This document shows positions 1-8,800 of a stretch of 51,320 nucleotides of DNA, in pieces. The stretch is from Vibrio cholerae. GTDB taxonomy: Bacteria; Actinomycetota; Actinomycetes; Actinomycetales; Micrococcaceae. A program made the translations under genes and the position numbers. The number at the start of each line of letters is the position of its first letter. Position 1 is the first letter of the stretch. The notes below the pieces were generated by a model that was not told the origin of the DNA, did no database searches, and saw nothing but the letters and a program-made list of their open reading frames with translations. The DNA lies in contig WNZI01000021.1 in the NCBI GenBank assembly GCA_009728235.1, positions 1 to 51,320 of the forward strand. The letters run 5' to 3'.

Positions 1-1
1 G

Positions 2-1303
2 GCGGCCATCCTCGAACGGGACATCGCCGAGCCACTGCCCAGCATGAAGGTCGCCGTCCTGTTCGTCGACCTCGACCATTTCAAGTCGGTCAATGACAGC
101 CTCGGACACAACGCAGGGGATGAGCTACTGAACATCGTGGCGCGGCGGCTCTCCTCAGCCATACGGGATACTGGGACCGTCGCTCGGTTCGCTGGAGACG
201 AATTCGTCGTGATCGAGCAGGTCAGTGCTCTGTCCGATGCGACAGTACTGGCCCAGCGGCTGCTCGAAACAGTAAACAGTCCGATGATTATCGAGGGCCT
301 GGAAGTCATCTGTTCCGCAAGTATCGGCATTGCCCTCACCGATGACCAGGGTGCCGATGCCGATCGGCTGCTGCGGCGAGCTGATATTGCCATGTATCGA
401 GCGAAAGCGCGCGGCCGCAACACCTGGGACGTCCACGACCCCTCCGAGTCCGATCCGGCAGTAAACCGAATGCGCCTCCTCGGAGAACTCCGCCACGGCA
501 TCGAGACCGGACAGCTGCGCGTCCACTACCAACCCCGCATGGACGTCGCGACGAGCATCATCAACGGCGTCGAAGCACTCGTCCGCTGGGAACACCCGGT
601 ACGAGGCCTCCTACAACCAATCGACTTCATCGACCTGGCCGAGGAATCCGGACTCATCCGTGACCTGGGAGCCTGGGTGCTCAATGAAGCCATCAAGCAG
701 GGCGCCCACTGGAGTACATCGACGGCGGTGCACACACCAATCGAAATCGCAGTGAACCTCTCCGCCCGCCAACTCATCGACCCACAACTCACCGGGATCG
801 TCGAAGCCGCCCTCGCCCGGCACGACTTCGATCCTCATATGCTGACCCTGGAAATCACCGAAACTGCCCTCATGGACAACCCGGCGGTCGCACTCACGGT
901 GCTCACCGCTCTCAAAGCACTAGGCGTAGGCCTGGCCATCGACGACTTCGGCACAGGCTACGCGAGCCTGACCTACCTCAAAGACTTCCCCATCGACGAA
1001 CTCAAAATCGACCGGTCCTTCGTCAGCGGGCTCGGCAGCAACGACGGTGACAGCGCGATCGTCGCGAGCTGCATCCAGCTCGCCCACGCCGTAGGCATCA
1101 GAGCCGTCGCCGAAGGAGTCGAAACAGACAACCAACGCTCCACCCTGATCACCATGGGGTGCGACCTCGCACAGGGATACCACTACAGCAGACCCCTCAG
1201 CCCCGAACACCTCACCAACTGGATCACCAGCCACACCCGCGCCACACCCGAAAGCACGTTCACTGACGCCCAACCGATAACCGTCAGCAAAAACATTCAC
1301 TAA
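2..1303 (+). CDS. GGDEF-EAL cyclic-di-GMP turnover protein, 5' end outside the window
   Basis: The reading frame is open from base 2, so the first ATG at 44 is internal and the gene starts upstream. The N-terminal part is a diguanylate cyclase (GGDEF) domain. It has the FVDLDHFKSVNDSLGH segment and a degenerate signature, AGDEF instead of GGDEF. The C-terminal half is an EAL phosphodiesterase domain with its usual catalytic and metal-binding residues: EAL in GVEALVRWEHP, VNLSARQ, EITET, IDDFGTGYASL, LKIDRSF and AEGVET. Hydrolysis of c-di-GMP to pGpG is therefore the best-supported activity. The cyclase may be weak or serve as a GTP-sensing site, which is inference. Any sensor domain would lie upstream. 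The C-terminal 20 residues are a low-complexity tail. Confidence 0.95.
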   Translation, partial: AAILERDIAEPLPSMKVAVLFVDLDHFKSVNDSLGHNAGDELLNIVARRLSSAIRDTGTVARFAGDEFVVIEQVSALSDATVLAQRLLETVNSPMIIEGLEVICSASIGIALTDDQGADADRLLRRADIAMYRAKARGRNTWDVHDPSESDPAVNRMRLLGELRHGIETGQLRVHYQPRMDVATSIINGVEALVRWEHPVRGLLQPIDFIDLAEESGLIRDLGAWVLNEAIKQGAHWSTSTAVHTPIEIAVNLSARQLIDPQLTGIVEAALARHDFDPHMLTLEITETALMDNPAVALTVLTALKALGVGLAIDDFGTGYASLTYLKDFPIDELKIDRSFVSGLGSNDGDSAIVASCIQLAHAVGIRAVAEGVETDNQRSTLITMGCDLAQGYHYSRPLSPEHLTNWITSHTRATPESTFTDAQPITVSKNIH

Positions 1304-1320
1304 CAAGCCCGACAGCTCAA

Positions 1321-1512
1321 CCATGTCAATTAGTGACATGGTCAAAGACTTGTTGTCGGATCATCAAAGGATCCTTTGATCGGACGGACGGGAGAGCTGC
1401 TGGCCGGTGTGGATGTTCCTAGAAGCGGCGAGGAATTAGAGCCGTCCTCTCGTCTCAGCAATGTGTCTCACGTCGCGTATTCTCATCAAAGCAGAAAAAA
1501 GCCTTTGATGAG
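1321..1512. promoter_or_regulatory. Inverted-repeat cluster, candidate resolvase res site
   Basis: Three inverted repeats lie in about 190 bp just before the serine recombinase start. Bases 1321-1341 have 8-bp arms CCATGTCA/TGACATGG. Bases 1363-1380 form the perfect palindrome ATCAAAGGATCCTTTGAT. Bases 1482-1512 have 10-bp arms CTCATCAAAG/CTTTGATGAG around an 11-bp spacer. The last two share the half-site ATCAAAG. Resolvases of this family bind several inverted half-sites next to their own gene, so this could be both res site and autoregulatory operator. The function is inference; the repeats are seen directly. Confidence 0.5.
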
Positions 1513-1528
1513 CGTCAGGAGCACGAGG

Positions 1529-2107
1529 ATGGGAAGCATCGGGTATGCCAGGGTCAGCACCTTGGAGCAGAACGCAGATCTGCAGCAAGCAGCACTCACG
1601 GCAGCGGGGTGCGACCGGATCTTCACCGACCACGGCGTGAGCGGAACGAGTGCCAGCCGGCCGGAGCTCGACAAGCTCCTCGACCACCTACAAAGCGGTG
1701 ACGAGGTCGTGGTGTGGAAGCTGGACCGCCTGGGGCGCAACACCCGCAACCTGTTGGCCCTCATCGATGACCTGGAGTACAGGGGAGTGCACTTCCGCAG
1801 CATCACCGAGGGCATCAGTACAACCGGACCGATGGGTAGGGCCATGCTCACGGTGATGTCCGCCTTCGCGCAGCTGAAGCGTGACCAGCTCGCTGAACGG
1901 ACCAGGGCCGGTATGGCCGCGGCCGCCGAACATGGGCGGAAGGTCGGCAGACGGGAGATCACGATTGATCACGCGAAGGTCAGACGAGCCCGAGACCTTA
2001 AAGCCCAAGGGCTCGCCCCCGCTGACATTGGGAAGATCATCGGTGCCAGCCGAGCGACGGTGTATCGCTACCTCAATCTAGGAGGAAGTGAGGACGTTCC
2101 GCAGTGA
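1529..2107 (+). CDS. Serine recombinase / resolvase (TnpR-like)
   Basis: A 192-residue small serine recombinase. The N-terminal catalytic domain has GYARVSTLEQNADLQ, in which the serine is the nucleophile. It also has VWKLDRLGRNTRNL and the long helix SAFAQLKRDQLAERTRAG. A C-terminal Hin-like helix-turn-helix (ADIGKIIGASRATVYRYLN) follows. The ATG at 1529 is chosen because AGGAG lies 7 bases upstream and the family N-terminus begins just there. An upstream extension to 1376 would run through the inverted repeats and has no ribosome site. The likely role is resolution of cointegrates or plasmid multimers, or inversion, at the adjacent repeats. The next gene starts 55 bases downstream. No transposase of the Tn3 type is present nearby. 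Confidence 0.93.
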   Translation: MGSIGYARVSTLEQNADLQQAALTAAGCDRIFTDHGVSGTSASRPELDKLLDHLQSGDEVVVWKLDRLGRNTRNLLALIDDLEYRGVHFRSITEGISTTGPMGRAMLTVMSAFAQLKRDQLAERTRAGMAAAAEHGRKVGRREITIDHAKVRRARDLKAQGLAPADIGKIIGASRATVYRYLNLGGSEDVPQ

Positions 2108-2162
2108 TCGAAGCTTGTACCGCGGACTGCTGACAAAATGGTGGGCTACAGGAAGTGGGGAC

Positions 2163-2744
2163 ATGGACCCGTCGTTAGTGAACCAAATGATCGTCGCCAT
2201 CGCGACCCTAGTCGCATCCATAGGTGGCTACTTGCTTGCAGGGCTCAATGAGCGTCGTAGAGATGAGCGCACCATGCAACGCGAATCACGACTGCGAGTC
2301 TTAGATCGCGGAGCTCAGCTTGACGATGGCAGACGGGCGCTCCAGCGCGAGACGATGCTTGCGCTACAAGATGCTGTCCAGGCGATGGCTCGTTTTGCCG
2401 GACAGGCAATGCACTTCGATCACATGCAGGCTCGACAGGGGAAATACACTCAACTGCCCGACGCCCTGAGTAACGACATGTTTGTCAACCAAGTCGAGGT
2501 CCGTCGTCTCGCGAGCAGGATCCTCGATTCTGATGTTCGTGATGCCGTCGACGGATTGATTGAACTGACAGTACGCCTGACAACGTCACCGAAGGATTTG
2601 GAGGGGCTGGTCGGGGATCGCCTGGAAAATGGTGCCTTTGCAAAGTTGGCAAACCTCAACGACGAATACGCCGCAGTGTCAAGGATCCTTGGGGAAGCAG
2701 TCCGGCGAGAGATCGCATGGCAGCCGGCAGAGCTAGTGCGGTGA
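2163..2744 (+). CDS. Membrane-anchored hypothetical protein
   Basis: 193 residues of unknown function. A single hydrophobic N-terminal segment (residues about 7-26, MIVAIATLVASIGGYLLAG) is followed at once by a highly charged helical stretch rich in Arg and Glu (NERRRDERTMQRESRLR). The rest is predicted mostly helical. This fits an N-terminally anchored protein with a cytoplasmic coiled coil. The frame stays open upstream to 2088, inside the recombinase gene. The ATG at 2163 is preferred because it opens directly on the membrane segment and has purine-rich GGAAGTGGGG upstream. It may be co-transcribed with the recombinase. I recognise no enzymatic motif. Confidence 0.6.
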   Translation: MDPSLVNQMIVAIATLVASIGGYLLAGLNERRRDERTMQRESRLRVLDRGAQLDDGRRALQRETMLALQDAVQAMARFAGQAMHFDHMQARQGKYTQLPDALSNDMFVNQVEVRRLASRILDSDVRDAVDGLIELTVRLTTSPKDLEGLVGDRLENGAFAKLANLNDEYAAVSRILGEAVRREIAWQPAELVR

Positions 2745-2981
2745 GGCTCAGGTTCCGCGGTTGCACTCTGATCAAGCGCGACAGGGTGCCAGGGCAAGAA
2801 CGCCGTTGAGGGCGTCCGCTTTCCATGTTTTTACAGCCTTAGAGTTGCGACCGGCCATTATGAGCCGGCACGCAGGGTACTTCGGGGATGTCCCTACGCC
2901 AATGAACACGACGAGTCAACGCGACCGTGCTGGCGATTGGAGCTTTGTCGCAGGACGAGCCGACCGGTCGGATGCTGAGCC
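2745..2981. other. Gene-free spacer
   Basis: Short spacer between convergent genes. Open stretches here (for example 2761-2985 on the plus strand) have no ribosome-binding site and no coding-like composition. No clear terminator hairpin was found. Confidence 0.5.
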
Positions 2982-3509
2982 TTAGGGGGCAGTGTGTGGA
3001 TGCAAACGTTCAACTTCTTGCAGGATCCCTTCGATATCGTCAGCATCGTCAACGAAAGATACGGTCCCGAAGACTTTGCCTATGCGGTTGAAAGAAAATT
3101 CCATACGGACGGCTCGCGAGCGGTCCGTGACCAGGTGCCGCGAGTGCATCTCTCGTCCCTTGTGAAGCTGAACGGACAGCGACGGGTTGATTAGGGCGAT
3201 GTCCTGACGGAGGAAATCCTGGACCCCCTCACGGATTTTGCCGTGCACGAAGGTTACCGAGCTGACGTTCTCAAGTGCGGGTTTCAGGAGAGCAGCGACG
3301 TTCCCTGCGTAAATCTCAGGGTCCGCACCTCCAGCATCGAGCACGTAGGGGTCGATGACATGGAGGTGGTTTGCCGGGAGGATTCGCTTCAGCTCGGACC
3401 AAAATTTGGATAGCACGTCGAACAGCGGCAAGTCGGTTGGAAAAGCGCTCTCCTGGATGTACTCCAAGGTAGAGGTCGCTTCCATTCGATCATCGTCGTC
3501 TGCGCTCAC
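2982..3509 (-). CDS. Putative phospholipase D-like (MIT_C-type) protein
   Basis: 175 residues from a GTG at 3509, which has a strong GGGAGGG site six bases upstream. An ATG at 3485 is a weaker alternative, and longer versions lack a ribosome site. Two segments recall the phospholipase D-like fold seen in MIT C-terminal domains. The first is HLHVIDPYVLDAG (about residues 50-62). The second, near the C-terminus, is HSRHLVTDRSRAVRMEF, with an H-x-R pair where PLD-type proteins have H-x-K. Such domains bind nucleic acid or phosphate, and prokaryotic versions occur in toxin and defence settings. Family assignment is tentative, and no catalytic activity can be claimed. It lies downstream of the NYN gene on the same strand but is separated from it by a terminator. 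Confidence 0.45.
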   Translation of the reverse strand: MSADDDDRMEATSTLEYIQESAFPTDLPLFDVLSKFWSELKRILPANHLHVIDPYVLDAGGADPEIYAGNVAALLKPALENVSSVTFVHGKIREGVQDFLRQDIALINPSLSVQLHKGREMHSRHLVTDRSRAVRMEFSFNRIGKVFGTVSFVDDADDIEGILQEVERLHPHTAP

Positions 3510-3592
3510 TTCAGACCCTCCCCATGGCGACCGCGGGACCCAGGTCCGCGGTCGCAGCGATGCCCGAATCGCACACGCACTCATCCGGGCAG

Positions 3593-3621
3593 AAAAAAAC
3601 CCGGCCCAACGAGGGACCGGG
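3593..3621 (-). terminator. Rho-independent terminator downstream of the NYN gene
   Basis: Read on the minus strand, CCCGGTCCC and GGGCCGGG form a stem with one bulge and a five-base loop, followed by a run of seven T. It would end the minus-strand NYN transcript at 3.6 kb, about 90 bases before it reaches the PLD-like gene. Confidence 0.85.
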
Positions 3622-3710
3622 TGAGTTATACAACTAGCTTATTGCATACTGTAAGACACTGCAACTCGCGCGTGGAGTACAGGGGCATGTGCTGCGATCT
3701 ACCAGCTGGT

Positions 3711-4481
3711 CTACCAACCAACCGGGCGAGTGATGGTTCCGACTGTAGGAGGCAACTGGTTGGACGTGAAGTGAGTGGACGCTACCTGCCAGTTCCAGTG
3801 ATCCGACGTAGGTATGTCCAACTTCGGAATCTGGAGCGCGCCGGCGGTAAAGCCCGTACTGGGGTTGACTACTGCTGTGGGCATGAGGGTTCGAACATGT
3901 TCAACGGGGAAGCGGAGGTCGCTGTCGTTCGAGATGATCATGACCGCGTCGACCTGTGCGGTGAGGGCGTCGATGAGCAGGTGCGATGCGACGTTGACGT
4001 CACTGCCTTTTTCCTCAGTGTGGAGGTAGGACACCAGGAAGTTGGCGTTCGGCACGTCAACGCCTGCCGCGTCCTTGACCATAATCGGCCACGCCGAGCT
4101 GACGAGTTGAGGTTTGTTGTTTTTGCCCCGCACTGCCAGCGGGGCGGATTTGACCTTCTGCTGGTAGTAGCCGCGCTCGACCTTGTCCGCTGAGCCACTA
4201 CCGAGCAGGGCTTTGATGTATGCGTCCTGGTGCTGAGATCCGGTTGGATCAGACGCGGCGCTGATGGGGGCGGTGCAGTACACCAAGCGGTCGATGGTCG
4301 CGTTGCCCCAGATGGCTGCACCATTCCAGCCCTGCGCAGTGGCCCTGTGCAGGTAGGTGTTGATGACGGCCTCCGAGAACGCCCGTACGTCGAGCCACCT
4401 CCACCCCTGGGTAGACGCGCCACAGTGCCCCTTGCCCCCGTAGTACAGGTTGAACGCATCCACGTACACCCCAACTCGCAT
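3711..4481 (-). CDS. NYN (PIN-like) domain ribonuclease, LabA/DUF88 type
   Basis: 256 residues. The start RVGVYVDAFNLYYG carries the first acidic residue of the NYN active site. EEKGSDVNVASHLLIDA and VDAVMIISNDSDLRFPVEHV provide the other acidic positions. NYN proteins share the PIN/FEN fold and usually cut RNA in a metal-dependent way. The ATG at 4481 is preferred over an in-frame GTG at 4496 because AGGTGAAGG sits upstream. It is divergent from the RHH-YfbU gene across a 137-bp region full of palindromes, so the two are probably co-regulated. This organisation resembles toxin-antitoxin or defence cassettes, but no partner is proven. The extra 40 residues after the NYN core are Pro/Thr rich. 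Confidence 0.85.
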   Translation of the reverse strand: MRVGVYVDAFNLYYGGKGHCGASTQGWRWLDVRAFSEAVINTYLHRATAQGWNGAAIWGNATIDRLVYCTAPISAASDPTGSQHQDAYIKALLGSGSADKVERGYYQQKVKSAPLAVRGKNNKPQLVSSAWPIMVKDAAGVDVPNANFLVSYLHTEEKGSDVNVASHLLIDALTAQVDAVMIISNDSDLRFPVEHVRTLMPTAVVNPSTGFTAGALQIPKLDIPTSDHWNWQVASTHFTSNQLPPTVGTITRPVGW

Positions 4482-4533
4482 GCCAACACCCTTCACCTGA
4501 GAAGACCTTCAGGCACACCTTGCATGCCGTCCT

Positions 4534-4583
4534 CCTACTGTAGGGCTTGCGCCTGTAATTACGCAAGCGCATACTGTCTTACA
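4534..4583. promoter_or_regulatory. Divergent promoter/operator region between NYN and YfbU genes
   Basis: The region contains several symmetric elements. CCTACTGTAGG is an odd palindrome at 4534-4544. GCTTGCG/CGCAAGC form 7-bp arms at 4545-4568 around GTAATTAC (4555-4562). GCATACTGTCTTACA follows at 4569-4583. The element TACTGT recurs at 3647-3653, beyond the far end of the NYN gene. A ribbon-helix-helix protein is encoded next door and is the natural candidate to bind here. Binding is inference. Confidence 0.55.
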
Positions 4584-4618
4584 CGTACACAGCGGTTGTT
4601 CATTGAAGAGGTGCAGGA

Positions 4619-5392
4619 ATGGCTACAGTCACTATTCGGTTGGATGAGAATCTTCGGGATCGTATTTCTGACGAAGCGGAAAGCAAAGGGCTTACTGTCA
4701 GCACTTATATCCGCAACGCATTAGAGAACCATCTGATGTTCGCTCAAACGGAGGAGCTTGAGAGTCCTCGCCCTCCTGACACCGACGACATTGATCTCTC
4801 GCCCTTCCAGCGCAGGGTTTTGGTGCACCTACACCGGGCGGTGATGGCTGCTCAAGGGAACCTCTCCGCGGAGTACTACGACGTTGAGGAGGAGGTGCGG
4901 CAGATTCAGATCCTCGAGCACGGGTTCGAAGGCGACTACTCCGATGAGTTTGCCGGCATCAACCCGCCGATGTCCCGCGCCCAGTGTGAGTTGGTATGGG
5001 ACATCCTCGACATGTTCCGCATCATCAACGCAAGCGTCGATGCCCTCGGCACCGAGGAAGAGAATGGATGGAGCAAGCTCGGTATCAATCAGCGGTATGG
5101 ATCCTTCCGCGGATTCGACGCCAACCACGCAGTAGAGCATCGGTTGCTTAGTTACACGAGATTCCTGGTCAAAAACGGCCGATGGGAAGAGCAGGCACAC
5201 TTCATGAACAGCCGGGAGAGGGGAAACTCTCACAGACAGATGATTCCCACCTACCGGTCGATGCTCAGTGTCTTCAAGCCGATCTGGAGTCAAACCGTGA
5301 AGAGCGGGACTCGGTGGCACCTCACGGAAGACAACCTCCGAACAGTTTTCATGGAGGTCCCAGGAGCAGGCCCTGATGATGACGATGACTAA
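4619..5392 (+). CDS. Ribbon-helix-helix protein with YfbU domain
   Basis: 257 residues. Residues 2-40 (TVTIRLDENLRDRISDEAE, then STYIRNALENHL) are a CopG/MetJ-like ribbon-helix-helix DNA-binding domain. From about residue 60 the protein matches the YfbU family: RVLVHLHRAV, QIQILEHGF, ELVWDILDMFRIINAS, then a Gly-Phe-Asp-Ala-Asn motif, HRLLSYTRFL and a C-terminal IPTYRSMLSVFKPIW. YfbU domains are of unknown function; some have been linked to toxin-like effects. The ATG has GAGGTG eight bases upstream. The C-terminus ends in five Asp. Fusion of an RHH domain to YfbU suggests an autoregulated effector, paired with the divergent NYN gene. That is inference. Confidence 0.85.
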   Translation: MATVTIRLDENLRDRISDEAESKGLTVSTYIRNALENHLMFAQTEELESPRPPDTDDIDLSPFQRRVLVHLHRAVMAAQGNLSAEYYDVEEEVRQIQILEHGFEGDYSDEFAGINPPMSRAQCELVWDILDMFRIINASVDALGTEEENGWSKLGINQRYGSFRGFDANHAVEHRLLSYTRFLVKNGRWEEQAHFMNSRERGNSHRQMIPTYRSMLSVFKPIWSQTVKSGTRWHLTEDNLRTVFMEVPGAGPDDDDD

Positions 5393-5465
5393 GCACAGTC
5401 TCCCTTGGGGTCACTAGAACAACTACCACTAAAGCTGGCCATTTCATCAGGAGCGGACCACGTTC

Positions 5466-5782
5466 ATCATGTTCCAATCACTCACCGCGGGTATCGGGTC
5501 GGTTGATGTCCGACATCATAGCCAGCGTCGCGGAGATGGAACGCGAGCGGATCCGGGAGCGTACGAAGGCCGGTCTCGCTGTCGCTACAGGGAAGGGTGG
5601 CCGCCCGCCGCGCCTCCAGCCTCACGTCGTCGTGGAAGCGCGACGACGTGAGGCTGGAGGAGAAGTGGACTGTTGAAGCCATCGCGAAGAGGGTCAAGGT
5701 TCACCGCTCCACCATCATTCGTGCACTGCGCACCGATGGACTCGCCGGCACCGGATACAAGGGACAACGAAGTGGTGATTAG
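5466..5782 (+). pseudogene. Remnant of a second serine resolvase
   Basis: Only the C-terminal half of a resolvase survives, spread over three frames. FQSLTAGI comes from the catalytic core. After a small deletion, RLMSDIIASVAEMERERIRE begins the E-helix in another frame. After a second shift near 5650, EEKWTVEAIAKRVKVHRST gives the helix-turn-helix. The ATG at 5469 and that at 5597 therefore do not start real genes. It differs in sequence from the intact recombinase at 1.5 kb, so it is a separate, older acquisition rather than a recent duplicate. Confidence 0.85.
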
Positions 5783-5877
5783 AGGACTGAGGCTGGCGTC
5801 TGTGAACCCTTCCCGGTGAGTGGTCGGGCGCTGGGTACGGTGGGGGCAGTATTCCACCGGCACCAGGGGGACCGACG

Positions 5878-8800
5878 ATGGCGCGATCGCGCAAGCGCAA
5901 CCAGATTGATGGACAAGCAACTCTCGACCTAGACGCATTTCTTTTCGCACCACCAGAGGAGGTTCTCGATGAACAAGTACGGCAAGTTCGCGCAGGAGAC
6001 GTGGAGGATGACCGCTCCGTCGCAGTACGCCCTGATCCCGGACCCGGACGAGTGGTTCCGGAAGCTGGGGGAGGAAGCGATGAACCAGGTAGGGGAGCTG
6101 CAGTACCAGATCGCGGGACCGGATCCGGAGGGCGAGACGTACCTGGAGAAGGTGGGCCGGCTGAACGCCTCGAGGACGCAGGCCGAGGAGATCGTGCGGA
6201 CGGAGATGTTGACGCCGGACGTGATGGAGACGGAGGGCGACGACTCGGACGAGGACCTGCCGGAGTCGACCAGATTGATGCACGAGATTCTGCAGTCCTT
6301 CAACCACGGGTATCAGGAGGACTTGGAGACGCTGAGGTCCGAGGAGTTGGACCAGAACAGCCAGCGCCCGTAGTACCAGCTGCACTCGAGGGCCGCTTCG
6401 TTCCTGCGCGGCAGGATGATCTTGCCCCGTCGGGTGCCCGTGCGCGATTCCAGGCCAACGTCGCTGTGCTGCGCGTCCTGCGCGAGCTGCAGGACCAGGA
6501 TCGGGCAGCCACGGTGCAGGAGCGTGCCGTGCTGGCCCGGTGGGGGAGCTGGGGTGCCACAGGTGTGGCTGAGGTGTTCGATGAGACCCGGACGGAGTAC
6601 GAAGCTGACCGCGCCGAGCTGCGCGAGCTGCTGAGCGAGAGCGAGTACCGGGCTGCGAACCGAACCGTCATTAACGCCCACTACACCGACCCCGCCCTCG
6701 CCACGGAACTCTGGCAGACCCTGAACACTCTGGGCTTCACCGGCGGCCGCGTGCTCGAACCGGGATCAGGTGCGGGCACCTTCATCGGCCTCGCGCCCGA
6801 AACCGTGACCATGACCGGTGTGGAGCTGGACCCGATCACCGCGGGAATCTCTCAGGCCCTCTACCCGGACGCCGACATTCGCGCCGAGTCCTTCGCTGAC
6901 ACGCGCCTGCCGACTGGATACTTCGACGCTGCCGTCGGCAACGTCCCGTTCGCCAAGACCAGACTGCACGACCCGCGGCACAACGCGGGCAACCACTCGA
7001 TGCACAACCACTTCATCATCAAGTCACTCGACCTCACCCGGCCCGGTGGTGTCGTCGGCGTCATCTCGTCCGCGTTCACGATGGACGCCCAAAACCCGGC
7101 AGCCCGCCGCGAAATCTACGAGACGGCCGACCTGCTCGGGGCGGTTCGCTTGCCGAGCGGTGCGCACCGTCGCGCCGCCGGCACCGACGCCCTCACTGAC
7201 GTCCTGATCTTCCGCAAGCGGCTCCCGGGTGAAGAACCGATGAGCCCGCAGTGGCTGGAGTCACGCGTCTTGTCCGTAGGTGACAGCCAGGATGCCGCGC
7301 AGGACGTAATGCTCGACGCGAGCCAGGACGTGGCCCGGATGAACGCCTACTTCATCGAGAACCCGCAGCGGGTACTGGGTGAGCCCATGGTGGGCAACGG
7401 CATGTACGGGTCAGCCACCCTCACTGTGCGCAACGAGGATCTGTCCGCCGTACCGGAGCAGCTGCACGACCAGTTGCAGGATCTTGCCCTCACCGCCGTC
7501 GACGCCGGCAGGGGAGTGGCAGAACGTGAGCCAGGGCAGATCATCGAGTCCGTCGCCATCGTCCCAGCAGGCAAGCAGCTCCAGGCCGGACACATCATTT
7601 CCGAACCGGACGGCACCTTCCGCCAGGTCGACACCGATGGATCAATCGCCCCGTTGAAGGTCCCCGCAACCCAGGCGCGCGAACTGCGGTCCCTGCTCCG
7701 GCTCCGCGACCTCGCCCGCTCCGTGCTCACGCTCGAGGCGAGCAACGTGGAGGACACCCCGGAGCTCGCCGCCGAACGCGCCAACCTGCGCGATTCCTAC
7801 CGCACCTACGTGGATTCCTTCGGCCCGATCAACCGATTCACCGAACGTCGCACCGGCAAGGTCAACGACGCCGGCGCGGACATCATGGCCAGGGTGACGC
7901 CGAAGGCAGTGGCGCTGCTGCGCATCGACCCCTTCGGGCCGATCGTCCCTGCTCTGGAGCGGTTCAACGAGGCCAGTCAGAAGGCGACCCCGGCAGCGCT
8001 GCAGAACGAACGCCAGGTCCAGCCGCGCCAACCCATCCGAGGCGTCGACACCCCGGCTGAGGCCCTTGCGGTTACTCTGGATGCCCGAGGCGACGTCGAC
8101 CTCACCGAGATAGCCAACCTGCTCGGCGTCGACCCAGCAGCGGCCAGGGACGCACTGGGGGAGCTGGTCTACGACATCCCCGGCGAACCCGGCGTCATGG
8201 AAACCCGGGCCGAGTACCTCAGCGGCAACATTCGGGAGAAGCTCGACGTCGCCACGGTCGCCGCGGCCGAGGACGAACGGTTCCTGCGCAACGTCGAGGA
8301 CCTGAAAGCGGCCATGCCGCTGCCGTTGGGCGCGGATGAAATTGAAGCCCGCATCGGCTCCATCTGGATCTCGGCCGACGTCCATCAGGAGTTCCTGCAG
8401 ACCATCACCCGCGACCCGCGGGCACGCGTCGACCGGGTGACCGGCGCGAACTGGGACGTTCAGGCAAACAGGCACAGCTTCCTGGCCCGCAACGACTGGG
8501 GGACCGAGCGGATGCCGGCGGGCGAAATCTTCAAGTGCCTACTCGAACAGAAACGCGTGCAGGTCACTGACCCGGACCCCGATCCCGAGAGCCAGCGACG
8601 CATCCTCAACCCTGTCGAGACAGCATCGGCTCAGGAGAAGGCCCAGTTGATGCAGGACCGTTTCGGGGAGTGGGTGTGGGAGGACGCAGACCGCGCCATC
8701 GCCCTCACCGACGAATACAACCGTAGGTTCAACTCGCTTGTGCTGCGCGACTACACCGTCGAAGGTGAACGCCTGACCCTGCCCGGGCTCAAGAAGGACT

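Noticed and set aside
1376..1528. N-terminal extension of the serine recombinase from 1376
   Set aside because: It would translate the inverted-repeat region, lacks a ribosome site and adds 51 residues not found in this family. ATG 1529 fits better.
2761..2985. 74-residue open frame after the membrane protein
   Set aside because: No ribosome-binding site, no recognisable features and unremarkable composition.
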